This document shows, piece after piece, positions 25,417 through 34,638 of a stretch of DNA of 64,000 bases (within the stretch, counting starts at the first letter, position 1; each line of letters begins with the position of its first letter). A program made the translations under genes and the position numbers. Under the pieces are notes generated by a model, which made no database searches, was not told the origin of the DNA, and was given only the letters and a program-made list of their open reading frames with translations. Location: the NCBI RefSeq assembly GCF_049340185.1, contig NZ_JBMPPC010000009.1, positions 62,001 to 126,000 on the forward strand, written 5' to 3'. The DNA comes from Undibacterium sp049340185 (GTDB taxonomy: Bacteria; Pseudomonadota; Gammaproteobacteria; Burkholderiales; Burkholderiaceae_D).

Positions 25417-26814
25417 TCAATGCTCATGGTGAAGCGGTTTTCTGATCTGCACCTCAATCTGTTCTGATTTGTCTTTGCTCGTCGTCGCCGCGGTCGTTGC
25501 GCGTTTAGGCTCATCTACAGCGCTAGTGCACTCGTATGCCTGCGATCCTTTTGGCTGTTGATACCAACCCGGATCTTTGTAATCACCGACTGACTGGTTT
25601 TTACGTACTTTGAGCACACTGAACATTCCCCCCATACCCAAAGAACCGAATGGCCCTTCCCCGCCCATCATAGGTGCCGTATTGTGCGGCAAGGGCATCT
25701 GCATTTGCGCCATGTCGGCCATGCCCTCAGATCCCATCGTCATATAGCCGGGTATCAGATTCGTCATTTTTTCTGCGAGATCAGCATGCGGCACACCGAT
25801 CATATTCGGTACATCGTGGCCCATCGCGTTCATGGTGTGATGCGATTTGTGGCAATGAAAAGCCCAGTCTCCCTCCTCATCGGCAACAAACTCTATCTGG
25901 CGCATCTGTCCAACTGCAATATCCGTTGTCACTTCAGGCCAGCGCGCCGTTTTTGGAATCGCGCCACCGTCAGTACCCGTGACCTGAAATTCGTGTCCAT
26001 GAATATGGATCGGATGATTCGTCATGCTGAGATTACCAACGCGGATTCGGACCTTGTCATTTTTACGAACGACCAGCGGGTCGATGCCCGGAAAAATCCG
26101 GCTATTCCACGTCCAGAGATTAAATTCCGTCATGGTCGTCACCTTCGGTGTGTAACTACCGGGATCGATATCGTAGGCATTCAAGAGAAACACGAAATCT
26201 CTATCCACTGCATCAATCAAAGCATGTTTTTCTTTAGGGTGAGTAATCCAGCAGCCCATCATTCCCATCGCCATTTGTACCATTTCATCCGCATGCGGGT
26301 GATACATAAAAGTGCCCGGGCGACGGGCGATAAATTCATACACAAAGGTTTTGCCCGGAGGGATCGCGGGCTGCGTTAAGCCGCTGACACCGTCCATGCC
26401 GTTTGGCAACCGCTGGCCATGCCAGTGGACGCTGGTGTGTTCCGGTAATTTGTTAGTGACAAAAATCCTGACACGATCACCTTCGACCACTTCAATCGTC
26501 GGTCCCGGCGACTGTCCGTTATAGCCCCAGAGATGTGCCGTAAAACCCGGCGTCATTTCGCGTATAACTGGCTCTGCCACCAGGTGAAATTCTTTAACAC
26601 CTTGATTCATACGCCATGGCAAAGTCCAACCGTTCAGAGTCAACACAGGATTGTATGGTCTGCCATTCTTCGGCATTAAAGGCGGCATCGACTCCGCACT
26701 CTGGTGACTGACAGCTTCAGGTAATGCAGCCATCGCTACGCGACTGACAGCAGTAGCGCTGGCAGCGGCAGTAATTGCACTCGCTACTTTAAAAAAATCT
26801 CTTCTCGAAGTCAT
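25417..26814 (-). CDS. Tat-exported multicopper oxidase (CopA/CueO-like, copper resistance)
   Basis: 465 residues. The twin-arginine signal is MTSRRDFFKVAS. Copper ligands are complete: SVHWHGQRLP (His130/132), MYHPHADE (172/174), NHPIHIHGHEF (267-274) and HCHKSHHTMNAM (320-331, giving the type 1 Cys321 and a probable axial Met331). A Met/Gly-rich stretch follows (about 352-400: MTMGSEGMADMAQMQM, GSLGMGGMFSV), as in copper-tolerance oxidases that use it to bind Cu(I). The C-terminus has a His-rich end (PLHHEH). Probably periplasmic. It is last in a minus-strand run with a TolC-family lipoprotein (27 bp) and a Cys/His-rich exported protein, which fits copper detoxification. Confidence 0.88.
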   Translation of the reverse strand: MTSRRDFFKVASAITAAASATAVSRVAMAALPEAVSHQSAESMPPLMPKNGRPYNPVLTLNGWTLPWRMNQGVKEFHLVAEPVIREMTPGFTAHLWGYNGQSPGPTIEVVEGDRVRIFVTNKLPEHTSVHWHGQRLPNGMDGVSGLTQPAIPPGKTFVYEFIARRPGTFMYHPHADEMVQMAMGMMGCWITHPKEKHALIDAVDRDFVFLLNAYDIDPGSYTPKVTTMTEFNLWTWNSRIFPGIDPLVVRKNDKVRIRVGNLSMTNHPIHIHGHEFQVTGTDGGAIPKTARWPEVTTDIAVGQMRQIEFVADEEGDWAFHCHKSHHTMNAMGHDVPNMIGVPHADLAEKMTNLIPGYMTMGSEGMADMAQMQMPLPHNTAPMMGGEGPFGSLGMGGMFSVLKVRKNQSVGDYKDPGWYQQPKGSQAYECTSAVDEPKRATTAATTSKDKSEQIEVQIRKPLHHEH

Positions 26815-26841
26815 AGTTATTCCTTATCTGCTCGCTAATCA

Positions 26842-28272
26842 CTAATGTGAGACCGGCTTGTCACCGGACTCGCTGCCGATGTTCTGGCCTGTGGTCATAG
26901 AATTACCGCTGGATTTCCCTAACTTTGACATCTGCCAATCCGCTTGTGCAAACCAGAAATCTCTCGACGCCTCGATCGAGGCATTGACACTGGCGATCTG
27001 CGAACGGGCATCCGCCAATAACTCGAAGACGCTGATCAACATGCCGTTATAACGCAACAGGTTTTCGTCTGAAATACGCTTCTTCAACGGTAAAACTTCA
27101 TCGCGATAGTGTTTCGCAATGGCATAGCTGGACTGATATTGCTGATATGACTGACGTAACTCCGCACGTGCCGCCAGAGCGATATCCGCAGTGCGATGAA
27201 TCGCCTGCATATATTGCGCCTCTGCTTTAGCCACTCTGGCAGTGCCCCAATCGAATAAAGGCAGTTCGATACTGATTTCGTAACCTGTCTGATTGCTTTG
27301 CTGACTTGTGCTACTTTTAACGGCACCGATTTCTAGTACATTGATAAATCGGGTGAATTTATTTAAACCCAAATTGTGCGCAAGTGCGTCGGTATTGGAA
27401 AGCGCCATCTGTACGTCCAGCCTCTGTGATAGTGCCTGCTGCATCTCTGCCGGTGTTTCCAGCACAGCAGGTAGCTCTGGCAAGCGTTCAGGCAACTTTA
27501 GGCTTATTCTCGTCATATCGAGGCCCAGTAACCGGTAGAAATTTTCACTGGCGCGGCTATGCGCCAGCGCAGCACGTTGTCTGTTCAATTCGGCGTCGGC
27601 ATAAAAGCTTTGCTCTCTTGCTTGCTTTAACTGACTAAAATTACCGGCCTTTTGCATGCGCTGTGCCAGCTCGGCACCGGCCTGTGCAGCATCTTTAACC
27701 TGCCCGGTATAGCTCAAGGTTTCGGTCGTGGTTAGCAAATTGAAATAAGCTTTTCGCGTCTCTGACGATAGCGAATATATCGCTTGCAGGATTGCCATTC
27801 TCGTTGCGTCAAAACGCCGCTGTTCAATTTTTCGTGTCTGCTGCATCGTCAACAGACGTACCAGATTGAAATGAATGCCGCGATCAATTTCAATCTCATC
27901 ACCACGATGTAATCTTGAGAAACTAAAACCAGGATTTGCCAGACGACCCGCCTGTACCAAGTCAGCTTCGGCAATACCGAGCTCATCAAAACTGGCTTGC
28001 AAACCGGGATTGTTCAGCAATGCGACCTGCACTGCCGTTTCTACCGACAACTCCTGCCGTAACAGGGCGTCTGTGTATTGCTGGATTCTGGATTGATCAG
28101 CATCGGATTTGTGCCAGACCACTTGTTTATCGAGTTGGGTACGGGCATTTTTTTCTAAAAACTCAAAACCACCATCAGAAGAAAACGTCGCACAACCACT
28201 AAGCAATACCGTCGCTAATGAGATAGCGACGGACATTACCAACTTTCGCCTGAAAGCGAACAATGGAAACAT
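26842..28272 (-). CDS. TolC-family outer-membrane lipoprotein
   Basis: 476 residues with a lipobox (VLLSGC, Cys about 27) and two outer-membrane-efflux-protein repeats: AVQVALLNNPGLQASFDELG (about 80-99) and a second beginning near AQRLDVQM (about 290). Long coiled-coil helices lie between. It should form the outer-membrane duct of a tripartite pump. Partners could be the MacAB-like genes upstream (28803-32091); alternatively it belongs with the copper oxidase downstream, as in CopA-associated TolC-like proteins. ATG 28272 follows GAGG at a suitable distance. The C-terminal tail is Ser/Gly-rich. Confidence 0.85.
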   Translation of the reverse strand: MFPLFAFRRKLVMSVAISLATVLLSGCATFSSDGGFEFLEKNARTQLDKQVVWHKSDADQSRIQQYTDALLRQELSVETAVQVALLNNPGLQASFDELGIAEADLVQAGRLANPGFSFSRLHRGDEIEIDRGIHFNLVRLLTMQQTRKIEQRRFDATRMAILQAIYSLSSETRKAYFNLLTTTETLSYTGQVKDAAQAGAELAQRMQKAGNFSQLKQAREQSFYADAELNRQRAALAHSRASENFYRLLGLDMTRISLKLPERLPELPAVLETPAEMQQALSQRLDVQMALSNTDALAHNLGLNKFTRFINVLEIGAVKSSTSQQSNQTGYEISIELPLFDWGTARVAKAEAQYMQAIHRTADIALAARAELRQSYQQYQSSYAIAKHYRDEVLPLKKRISDENLLRYNGMLISVFELLADARSQIASVNASIEASRDFWFAQADWQMSKLGKSSGNSMTTGQNIGSESGDKPVSH

Positions 28273-28348
28273 GAAAACCTCACATCAAACTGTGTAGAAG
28301 GACGCGGAGACTACAAAAATCTCAGCGGATTGTGATCACAATAAACAG

Positions 28349-28720
28349 TCAGGATAGCCGGGGCGGCGGATGAGGATGGTCGGCAATAAAGCCCGTATAT
28401 GAAAGAAACGCAGTGGGAAGATAGTTCGCAGGCTGGCGCTCTACGTTCAGCAAGCGCTGCGCTGGCATTAATACCGCAGCGATGCAGCAATCGGCGCAGG
28501 TACTGCACTTACCCAGATCCGTATGAGCATGTTGATGCTGTGTTTGGGTAGATCCGGCCTCCACATGATGTTGATGCCCCGACGATGCAATGACACGGCT
28601 GGCCTGATTGGCCTGGTGATGGCGGCTATTACACAACAGCATAGACGTCGCGGCGAAGCTCTGAAAAGGAATCGCCAGCATCATCAAGCACACAAGAACT
28701 GTTTTGAGTAATTTCGCCAT
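28349..28720 (-). CDS. Small exported Cys/His-rich protein in the copper block (DUF2946-like)
   Basis: 123 residues with a signal peptide (MAKLLKTVLVCLMMLAIPFQ, Ala-x-Ala near 23). The middle is His-rich (SSGHQHHVEAG, TQHQHAHTDLG), followed by KCSTCADCCIAA, a CxxCxxCC cluster, and a His/Pro-rich end (ADHPHPPPR). Similar small proteins of the DUF2946 type often sit beside copper-resistance oxidases. Metal binding is a reasonable inference; the function is not known. It is the first gene of the three-gene copper block and lies 82 bp after the MacB-like permease gene. Confidence 0.65.
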   Translation of the reverse strand: MAKLLKTVLVCLMMLAIPFQSFAATSMLLCNSRHHQANQASRVIASSGHQHHVEAGSTQTQHQHAHTDLGKCSTCADCCIAAVLMPAQRLLNVERQPANYLPTAFLSYTGFIADHPHPPPRLS

Positions 28721-28802
28721 AACCAGATTTTAACGCAAATACCGTCATCGCCGGTCAGTTCCCATGAAGACTCGTTGACATGGCACAAATCTGAATTTTT
28801 GT

Positions 28803-30026
28803 TTATTCATAACGCAGACAATCCACCGGCAATAATCTGGACGCACGTCTTGCTGGGTAAAATCCAAAAAAGATACCGACAAAACTGGCAAAACCGCATG
28901 CGACGATCATTGCGCCGACACCAATTTCCACATCGAGTTTGCCGGTCGATGTAATCGCCGCCGCGCCTGCACTCGCAAGCAGAATACCGATTACACCGCC
29001 GACTAAACAGATTACGACCGCCTCGGTCAGGAACTGCAATAACACATCGCGTGGCTTGGCACCGATTGCCATGCGGATACCGATTTCACGGGTACGTTCC
29101 GTGACCGATACCAGCATGATGTTCATGATGCCGATACCGCCAACAATCAATGAAATCGCGCCGATAGCTCCTAGCATCGCTGCTAAACCTGCACTGATTT
29201 TTGCGCCGGTCTCGGCAATTGATGCCAAATTGTCGATACGAAAATCATCGACCTGATCAGCGCGAATGCGATGGCGGTCACGCAGCATATCTTTGATGTC
29301 ATCTTCCGCATCTTTCATACCTTTATCACTTTTTCCCTGCACCACAACATAGTGCACATTACGTGGAAAAGGACTACGCATCAGTGTTGCCCTCGCTGAA
29401 GTAATCGGTACCAGTACCATCTCGCCGAGATCCCCGCCATCAAACATGCGCCCCTCACCTTGCAAGACGCCGACCACCTGAAACGGCACATTATCGATGC
29501 GGACAAACTGACCAATCGGGTTGGTTTTATAGAAAAATTGTTCCGCGAGTTTTTTGCCGATAATCACCATACGGGCGGCGCCCCGGATATCGGATTCGCT
29601 AAAATAATTTCCCTGATCGACTTTCCAGTTGCGGACTTTGAACATCTCAGGCGTGATACCAAGCACAGCATTATTCGTGTTGTCGTTACCAACCGCAATC
29701 TGGAAAAAACCCTGTAAAGCCGGTGCCGCACCGTTCAGGCTTTGCAAATCGTTTAATGCCAGTGCATCTTCTACCGACAACGATGGCGCGGTACCAGTAC
29801 GCGCCCGTACTCCTTGTGTCCGGTTAGCCCCGGGAGAAATAATCATTAAATTACTACCCAGTACCTCAAGCTCTTTGGCAATGAACTTCTTGGCGCTCTC
29901 ACCGACCGCCAGCATCATGACAACAGAGGTAATGCCAATAATAATGCCGAGCATGGTCAGCGACGTGCGCAAGCGATTTGCATTCATTGAGCGGAATGCT
30001 TCAATAAATACCTGAAGAAAATTCAT
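28803..30026 (-). CDS. MacB-type ABC transporter permease
   Basis: 407 residues with MacB/FtsX topology. One N-terminal helix (LTMLGIIIGITSVVMMLAVG) is followed by a periplasmic domain of about 220 residues and three C-terminal helices, with the conserved VGGIGIMNIMLVSVTERTRE and GIRMAIGAKPRDVLLQFLTE. It works with the separately encoded ATPase (4-bp overlap) and the MacA-like adaptor as a tripartite exporter of macrolides, peptides or similar molecules. Unlike E. coli MacB, the nucleotide-binding domain is a separate polypeptide, a common arrangement. Confidence 0.9.
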   Translation of the reverse strand: MNFLQVFIEAFRSMNANRLRTSLTMLGIIIGITSVVMMLAVGESAKKFIAKELEVLGSNLMIISPGANRTQGVRARTGTAPSLSVEDALALNDLQSLNGAAPALQGFFQIAVGNDNTNNAVLGITPEMFKVRNWKVDQGNYFSESDIRGAARMVIIGKKLAEQFFYKTNPIGQFVRIDNVPFQVVGVLQGEGRMFDGGDLGEMVLVPITSARATLMRSPFPRNVHYVVVQGKSDKGMKDAEDDIKDMLRDRHRIRADQVDDFRIDNLASIAETGAKISAGLAAMLGAIGAISLIVGGIGIMNIMLVSVTERTREIGIRMAIGAKPRDVLLQFLTEAVVICLVGGVIGILLASAGAAAITSTGKLDVEIGVGAMIVACGFASFVGIFFGFYPARRASRLLPVDCLRYE

Positions 30027-30844
30027 ACCTGTACCCCGCTTAATCCTTGTTGCAGGCTAGCCAGCGCGTGTGCTTCATGGCTTTGCACCAGCTGTTGCAA
30101 ACCCTCGGCAGACGGGCCGTCGTATAAGACATGACCGTCTTTTAAGCGCACCAGGCGCTTGCTATAGGTCGCGATATCAGGCTCATGGGTGACCAGTAAA
30201 ATCGTGATACCACGCTCCGCATTTAACTGCTGCAAAGACCGCATGATCTCAACACTAGTCTGGGTATCCAGATTGCCGGTCGGCTCGTCTGCCAGGATCA
30301 AAGGCGGATCGCCAACCAGTGCACGGGCAATCGCTACCCGTTGTTGCTGTCCGCCGGATAGCTGATTCGGCAAACGTTTCGCCAAGTCTTTTAATCCCAC
30401 CCGCTCCAGTTCAACCAATGCTTTTTTATAAGCCTTATCACGCGAAACTCCGGCGTAAATCAGGGGCAAGGCAACATTCTCCGCGACACTCATGCGCTTG
30501 ATCAGATTAAAACTCTGAAATACAAAACCAATCGTACGGTTGCGTATCGTCGCCAGCTGGCTGCGTGAAAGCGTCAAGGTATCGACGCCATTGAGCAGAT
30601 ACGTGCCGCCGGTCGCCTGATCGAGACAGCCCAGAATATTCATCAGCGTCGATTTACCAGAGCCGGATTGCCCCATGACGGCGAGGAAGTCGCCGCGAGG
30701 CACCAGCAGATCGATGCCGTGCAGAACCTGGGTTTCGATACCGCCGGAAAAATAGCTCTTGGTAACCTGATGGATATCAATCAGTGTCTTTGGCATGTCA
30801 CTGGACGCATTGAGTGCATTGGAGGCAGTCATAGTGCTGCCCAT
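30023..30844 (-). CDS. MacB-type ABC transporter ATPase
   Basis: 273 residues of the LolD/MacB ATPase family. Walker A is GQSGSGKSTLMN (about 58-69), the signature LSGGQQQRVAIARAL, Walker B PPLILADEPTGNLD, and the switch His in LLVTHEPD. A C-terminal tail of about 40 residues extends beyond the domain. Its start shares one base with the stop of the adaptor gene (TAATG) and its end overlaps the permease start by 4 bp, so the three are translationally coupled. A second ATG at 30832 is possible. Confidence 0.9.
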   Translation of the reverse strand: MGSTMTASNALNASSDMPKTLIDIHQVTKSYFSGGIETQVLHGIDLLVPRGDFLAVMGQSGSGKSTLMNILGCLDQATGGTYLLNGVDTLTLSRSQLATIRNRTIGFVFQSFNLIKRMSVAENVALPLIYAGVSRDKAYKKALVELERVGLKDLAKRLPNQLSGGQQQRVAIARALVGDPPLILADEPTGNLDTQTSVEIMRSLQQLNAERGITILLVTHEPDIATYSKRLVRLKDGHVLYDGPSAEGLQQLVQSHEAHALASLQQGLSGVQV

Positions 30845-32091
30845 TAGCGAGCGCTGGTGCTGGCATTGTCTAGTGCGCGGATGACGACTTTATCGCCGAG
30901 TTTCAGATCGCCGGACAGTACCTCGGTATAACGAAAATTAGACAATCCAATCTTGATATCGACAGGTTTTGCCTTGTTTTTCTCATCCAGAACAAATATT
31001 TTAAACGAACGCGTCATCTCGCTTTTACTGCGGAACGCAATATCATCATCGGCTTCGGGATAAGGGACCGCATTGGCACTGGCTGACGCGGATGCATTCT
31101 CGGTACCGGATTTTTTTGCTGCCTCTTTTTTCGCTTTTTCTTCTTTGGCGATCTCTTCGTCACTCAATTTAAAGCGCAATGCGGCGGTCGGAATACGTAA
31201 GACATTCTGGCGATTGCCGACGACCAGGCGAACCTGAGCCGTCATCCCGGGCTTCAGTAACTCGTCCTTATTATCAACATCGAGCACCACATTGTAGGTG
31301 ACGACGTTCTGCTGCACGTTGGCCGCAAGACGGAACTGACGCAAGCTGGCTTCAAATTCGCGATCAGGATACGCGTCGACGACAAAGCGTGCAGGCTGAC
31401 CGTCTTTCAAGGCGCCGACATCGGCCTCAGAGACACTGGTATCGATCTGCATCTTGGTCAGATCACGGGCGATCTGGAACAGATTGGGCGTCTGGAATGA
31501 CGCAGCAACAGTCTGTCCCATGTCAATCGTCCGTTTAATAATCACGCCGTCGATCGGCGAGCGAATCACGCTGTTGTTGTAATCTGCCTGTACCCGGTCG
31601 AGCTGGGCTTTGGCGAGTTTGATATTGGCGTCGGCAACTTCGACTTCGCGCTTGGCCTGATCCAGCACACTGCCAGAAATATAGTTTTGCGTGACCAGCT
31701 TCTGATTGCGCTCAAAATTCGCGACTGCCAGGCGTTTCGACGACTCTGCGGATGCCAGACTTGCTTCACTTTGCTTGATCTGTGCATTAAAAATAGTCGG
31801 ATCGAGTTTCAGCAACACCTGACCTTTTTTGACCCGGTCGTTAAAATCAGCATTCAACTCAACGACCGTGCCGGAGACTTGCGAACCGACGTTGATCAGC
31901 GCGACCGGATTTAAAGTGCCGCTAGCGGTCACCGTTTGCGTGATGTTGCCCTTATCAACGATGGCAGTTTTAAACTTAGGCTCGTCTTCCTTGTTTGATT
32001 TTTGATTTTTCTGGTAGTAGCTGCCAGCCGCGCCGGCCAAGACCACAATACCAACAGCCCAAGCAACTCGTTTTTTAGTAAAGAATGTCAT
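30844..32091 (-). CDS. MacA-like periplasmic adaptor (membrane-fusion) protein
   Basis: 415 residues from ATG 32091 (TTG 32106 possible). N-terminal anchor (VAWAVGIVVLAGAAGSYY), then a barrel-sandwich half motif SQVSGTVVELNADFNDRVKK (about 67-86) and a long helical hairpin with AESSKRLAVANFERNQKLV. The second lipoyl half is NSVIRSPIDGVIIKRTIDMG and a beta-barrel follows. A Lys/Ala-rich low-complexity insert lies at about 315-345 (EEIAKEEKAKKEAAKKSGTE). It should link the MacB-type ABC complex to an outer-membrane channel such as the TolC-family protein downstream. Confidence 0.88.
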   Translation of the reverse strand: MTFFTKKRVAWAVGIVVLAGAAGSYYQKNQKSNKEDEPKFKTAIVDKGNITQTVTASGTLNPVALINVGSQVSGTVVELNADFNDRVKKGQVLLKLDPTIFNAQIKQSEASLASAESSKRLAVANFERNQKLVTQNYISGSVLDQAKREVEVADANIKLAKAQLDRVQADYNNSVIRSPIDGVIIKRTIDMGQTVAASFQTPNLFQIARDLTKMQIDTSVSEADVGALKDGQPARFVVDAYPDREFEASLRQFRLAANVQQNVVTYNVVLDVDNKDELLKPGMTAQVRLVVGNRQNVLRIPTAALRFKLSDEEIAKEEKAKKEAAKKSGTENASASASANAVPYPEADDDIAFRSKSEMTRSFKIFVLDEKNKAKPVDIKIGLSNFRYTEVLSGDLKLGDKVVIRALDNASTSAR

Positions 32092-32169
32092 CGCAAGATC
32101 AATCAAAAAGGTAAAAAATCAGTGGAAAATCGGAACTCAGGTATAGCCGGAAGAATACTGTTTGACCAA

Positions 32170-33738
32170 TTATTGACTATTTCGTTCAATCCGCATCAAC
32201 CATGCAAAGCCCAATAACAATAGCACCGCAACAAGCGGTATCAGCCCTATCCAGCCATACTGCATGCTGAAATAAACAGTCGCAGCCCATGACATCGCAC
32301 TGAAGGCTTCAAGCACACTTGCCAACCAGTTCCCTTGTCCGCGTTTATTGAATTGTGCTCTGGAGCCAGGCTTGGCCAGCCATAAATTCAGCATGGCGAT
32401 ATTTGTCATTGCAGCGAACGCAGCGATTGTTAACATCAGTCCGTTCAGTGGCGCCTGCACTCCAAGCCAGAGTAAAAATGGCGCAATCAGTATCAGCAAA
32501 GGAATCACTGCCGCGGTGACCTTGGCGTTGCGGATAGTCCGCTGACTGCCGGGTGCAGACATAAGCAAATCCGGTGCGTCCTCCGCAGAGACCATGACCC
32601 AGATCAACGATCCTGCTAACGATGCGCCGATAAAAATCACCATCGCCGCAGTAGCGGGCAAGACTGTACCGTTTTTGTACGCGATAAAAAACATCGGCAT
32701 CAGGTACAGTAATTGCAGCAAGACTTGAGAAATCAACTGCGGATCGCGCAGGATCATGCGCCATTCTTTTACAACGACGGTGCGCCATAATCCTGACTTG
32801 AACTGATGCTGAGCGCCTTTGCGCTTGCCGCCATTACGTGCGTGTGCCGTGACCGATGCCGCACTGACGCCGCCTGCCTGCTGTACACCTCGTACAAAAA
32901 AATCATGTGTCAAGTATGTCGTCAGCTTGAAACAAGCAAAGCCGAAGCCCGCCATGACCAGCACAGCCCAAGGTGAACCGAACAAAGCATGTGCAGGTAA
33001 CCAGACCACGCTCTGCTCACTCAGCAAGCGACCAGGTTCCAGTAGTGGCTGAATCTGAGCAAAAACTTTTTGACGCCAGGCGATATCCAGATGATTCATC
33101 AACTGGATGATCAGAAAAATTGACGCACCAGTCGCCGCCCCCAGCAACTGCGCCGCAACCAGCGTGCGGCGCACGCCTAGCCATCGCACCAGGCTTAAGG
33201 TCAGCATCATGGATAAGGATGAGGCGATCAAAGCCATACTCACGATGACCGGATAAACGCCCAGATAGCGTGGCTGTCCCAGAATCAAGCCCACATGGGC
33301 AATCGGTGTCAAAATCAGTAAAAACAACATCGCCACACCAATCACAATGCCAGTCAGCCTGACCGTGAAAATCGTCTCCGATGCCAGCGGCGAAGACAAG
33401 AGCAAGTCCAGATCGCCGCGCTCAAACAAGGCCCGTACGCTACGGTTCAGACCAAAGGAAAGCATGAAGGTAAATATCACAAACAGTGCGGCACCCGCCC
33501 CCATCATGATCATCGCAGGCGGTTCGGTGCTGAGTACCGGCATTTTGCGCATCACCAGCCAGACGACGGTATGCACCAGCAAAAACATCGCAATGATGAG
33601 GAGTTTGCTCATCAGTGACATACCGCGTTTGCGCCTTTTGCCAGACTTGCTCTCCCCCATATCATAAAAAAACAAACGTATTTCATGCGCCAGCAGCCAG
33701 GCGGCGCTTCCCTCTTTCAATTGGAGCAGGCCCGCCAT
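32170..33738 (-). CDS. ABC-2-type exporter permease
   Basis: 522 residues, polytopic, with about 12 hydrophobic segments arranged in two halves. The segment FERGDLDLLLSSPLASETIF (about 113-132) resembles the PLP-type sequence of large ABC-2 permeases, and a related SAEDAPDLLMSAPGSQRTI occurs in the second half. Basic cytoplasmic loops (KSGKRRKRG) near residue 30 orient it. The substrate is unknown. It overlaps the ATPase gene by one base (TAATG), so the two form a coupled exporter pair. Confidence 0.82.
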   Translation of the reverse strand: MAGLLQLKEGSAAWLLAHEIRLFFYDMGESKSGKRRKRGMSLMSKLLIIAMFLLVHTVVWLVMRKMPVLSTEPPAMIMMGAGAALFVIFTFMLSFGLNRSVRALFERGDLDLLLSSPLASETIFTVRLTGIVIGVAMLFLLILTPIAHVGLILGQPRYLGVYPVIVSMALIASSLSMMLTLSLVRWLGVRRTLVAAQLLGAATGASIFLIIQLMNHLDIAWRQKVFAQIQPLLEPGRLLSEQSVVWLPAHALFGSPWAVLVMAGFGFACFKLTTYLTHDFFVRGVQQAGGVSAASVTAHARNGGKRKGAQHQFKSGLWRTVVVKEWRMILRDPQLISQVLLQLLYLMPMFFIAYKNGTVLPATAAMVIFIGASLAGSLIWVMVSAEDAPDLLMSAPGSQRTIRNAKVTAAVIPLLILIAPFLLWLGVQAPLNGLMLTIAAFAAMTNIAMLNLWLAKPGSRAQFNKRGQGNWLASVLEAFSAMSWAATVYFSMQYGWIGLIPLVAVLLLLGFAWLMRIERNSQ

Positions 33739-34484
33739 TATGTCGGCTCCGTGAGTTGCAGGAAAACGTCCTCCAGTGTCGTCGCACCGTGACTGGTCTG
33801 GCTACGCAGCTCGTCGAGAGTACCCTCGGCGATTAATTTGCCGTTTTGAATAATCCCTATTCGCTCGGCCAGACGCTCTGCCACGTCGAGAATATGCGTG
33901 GTCAGGATGACCGTGCCACCGGCCTGCACATGCCGCAGCAATAAATCCTTGACCTGGCGCGCAGCGGCAGCGTCCAGTCCGGTCAATGGCTCATCGAGGA
34001 TAATCAGTTCCGGCGAATGAATCAGCGCACCGGCCAGTGCGAGTTTTTGTTTCATGCCACGCGAGAACCCTTCGGTCAGTTCATCCGCATGTTTGCTGAG
34101 ATCAAGCCAGTCGAGTAATTCCTGCGCTTTGGTTTGTGCAATTTGCGCAGGCATTCCCCACAAACCCGCGACGAACTCCAGATATTCAAATGGCTTGAGC
34201 TTGTTGTACAGCATGGGATCGTCAGGCAAGTAGGCGAGCTTTTGCTTGGCCACATGGGGCTCACTGGCGAGATCGGTACCCAGTATCCGGATGCTGCCCG
34301 AGTCCGGTGCCAGCAGACCCGCCACCATGCGCAAAGTCGTCGTCTTACCCGCGCCATTCGGCCCCAGCAAGGCATACAGCTCGCCGCGCCGGACTTGCAG
34401 ATTCAGTTGATCGACCGCAGGACGGCCAAATTGCTTGCTCAGTCCGCTGAGTTCTAGCGCCGGAGTGGTCGGTGTCAAGTTCAT
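33738..34484 (-). CDS. ABC-2-type exporter ATPase
   Basis: 248 residues from ATG 34484 (the frame is open to TTG 34529). Walker A LLGPNGAGKTTTLRMVAG, signature FSRGMKQKLALAGAL, Walker B PELIILDEPLTGLD and switch His in VILTTHILD. The DrrA/CcmA-type family drives export through ABC-2 permeases; the adjacent permease is the obvious partner. The gene is divergent from the M14 peptidase gene at 34639; a perfect 9-bp palindrome lies between them at 34573-34595. Confidence 0.9.
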   Translation of the reverse strand: MNLTPTTPALELSGLSKQFGRPAVDQLNLQVRRGELYALLGPNGAGKTTTLRMVAGLLAPDSGSIRILGTDLASEPHVAKQKLAYLPDDPMLYNKLKPFEYLEFVAGLWGMPAQIAQTKAQELLDWLDLSKHADELTEGFSRGMKQKLALAGALIHSPELIILDEPLTGLDAAAARQVKDLLLRHVQAGGTVILTTHILDVAERLAERIGIIQNGKLIAEGTLDELRSQTSHGATTLEDVFLQLTEPT

Positions 34485-34572
34485 TTTTATTTGCTTTTTT
34501 GGAAATAATGAATCTATTATATTTTCCAAAAGGGAATTTTTTGTTGTCTGTCGGTTTTATTTTTCATCGGCT

Positions 34573-34595
34573 CGGATTTTCGATTGGAAAATCCG
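34573..34595. promoter_or_regulatory. Perfect inverted repeat in a divergent promoter region
   Basis: CGGATTTTC and GAAAATCCG separated by five bases, between the divergent ATPase (minus) and M14 peptidase (plus) genes. No T tract follows, so an operator is more likely than a terminator. The binding protein is unknown. Confidence 0.35.
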
Positions 34596-34638
34596 GATCA
34601 AGGTATTCGCCTTGCGTTCTTGATGTGACTCTACTAGC

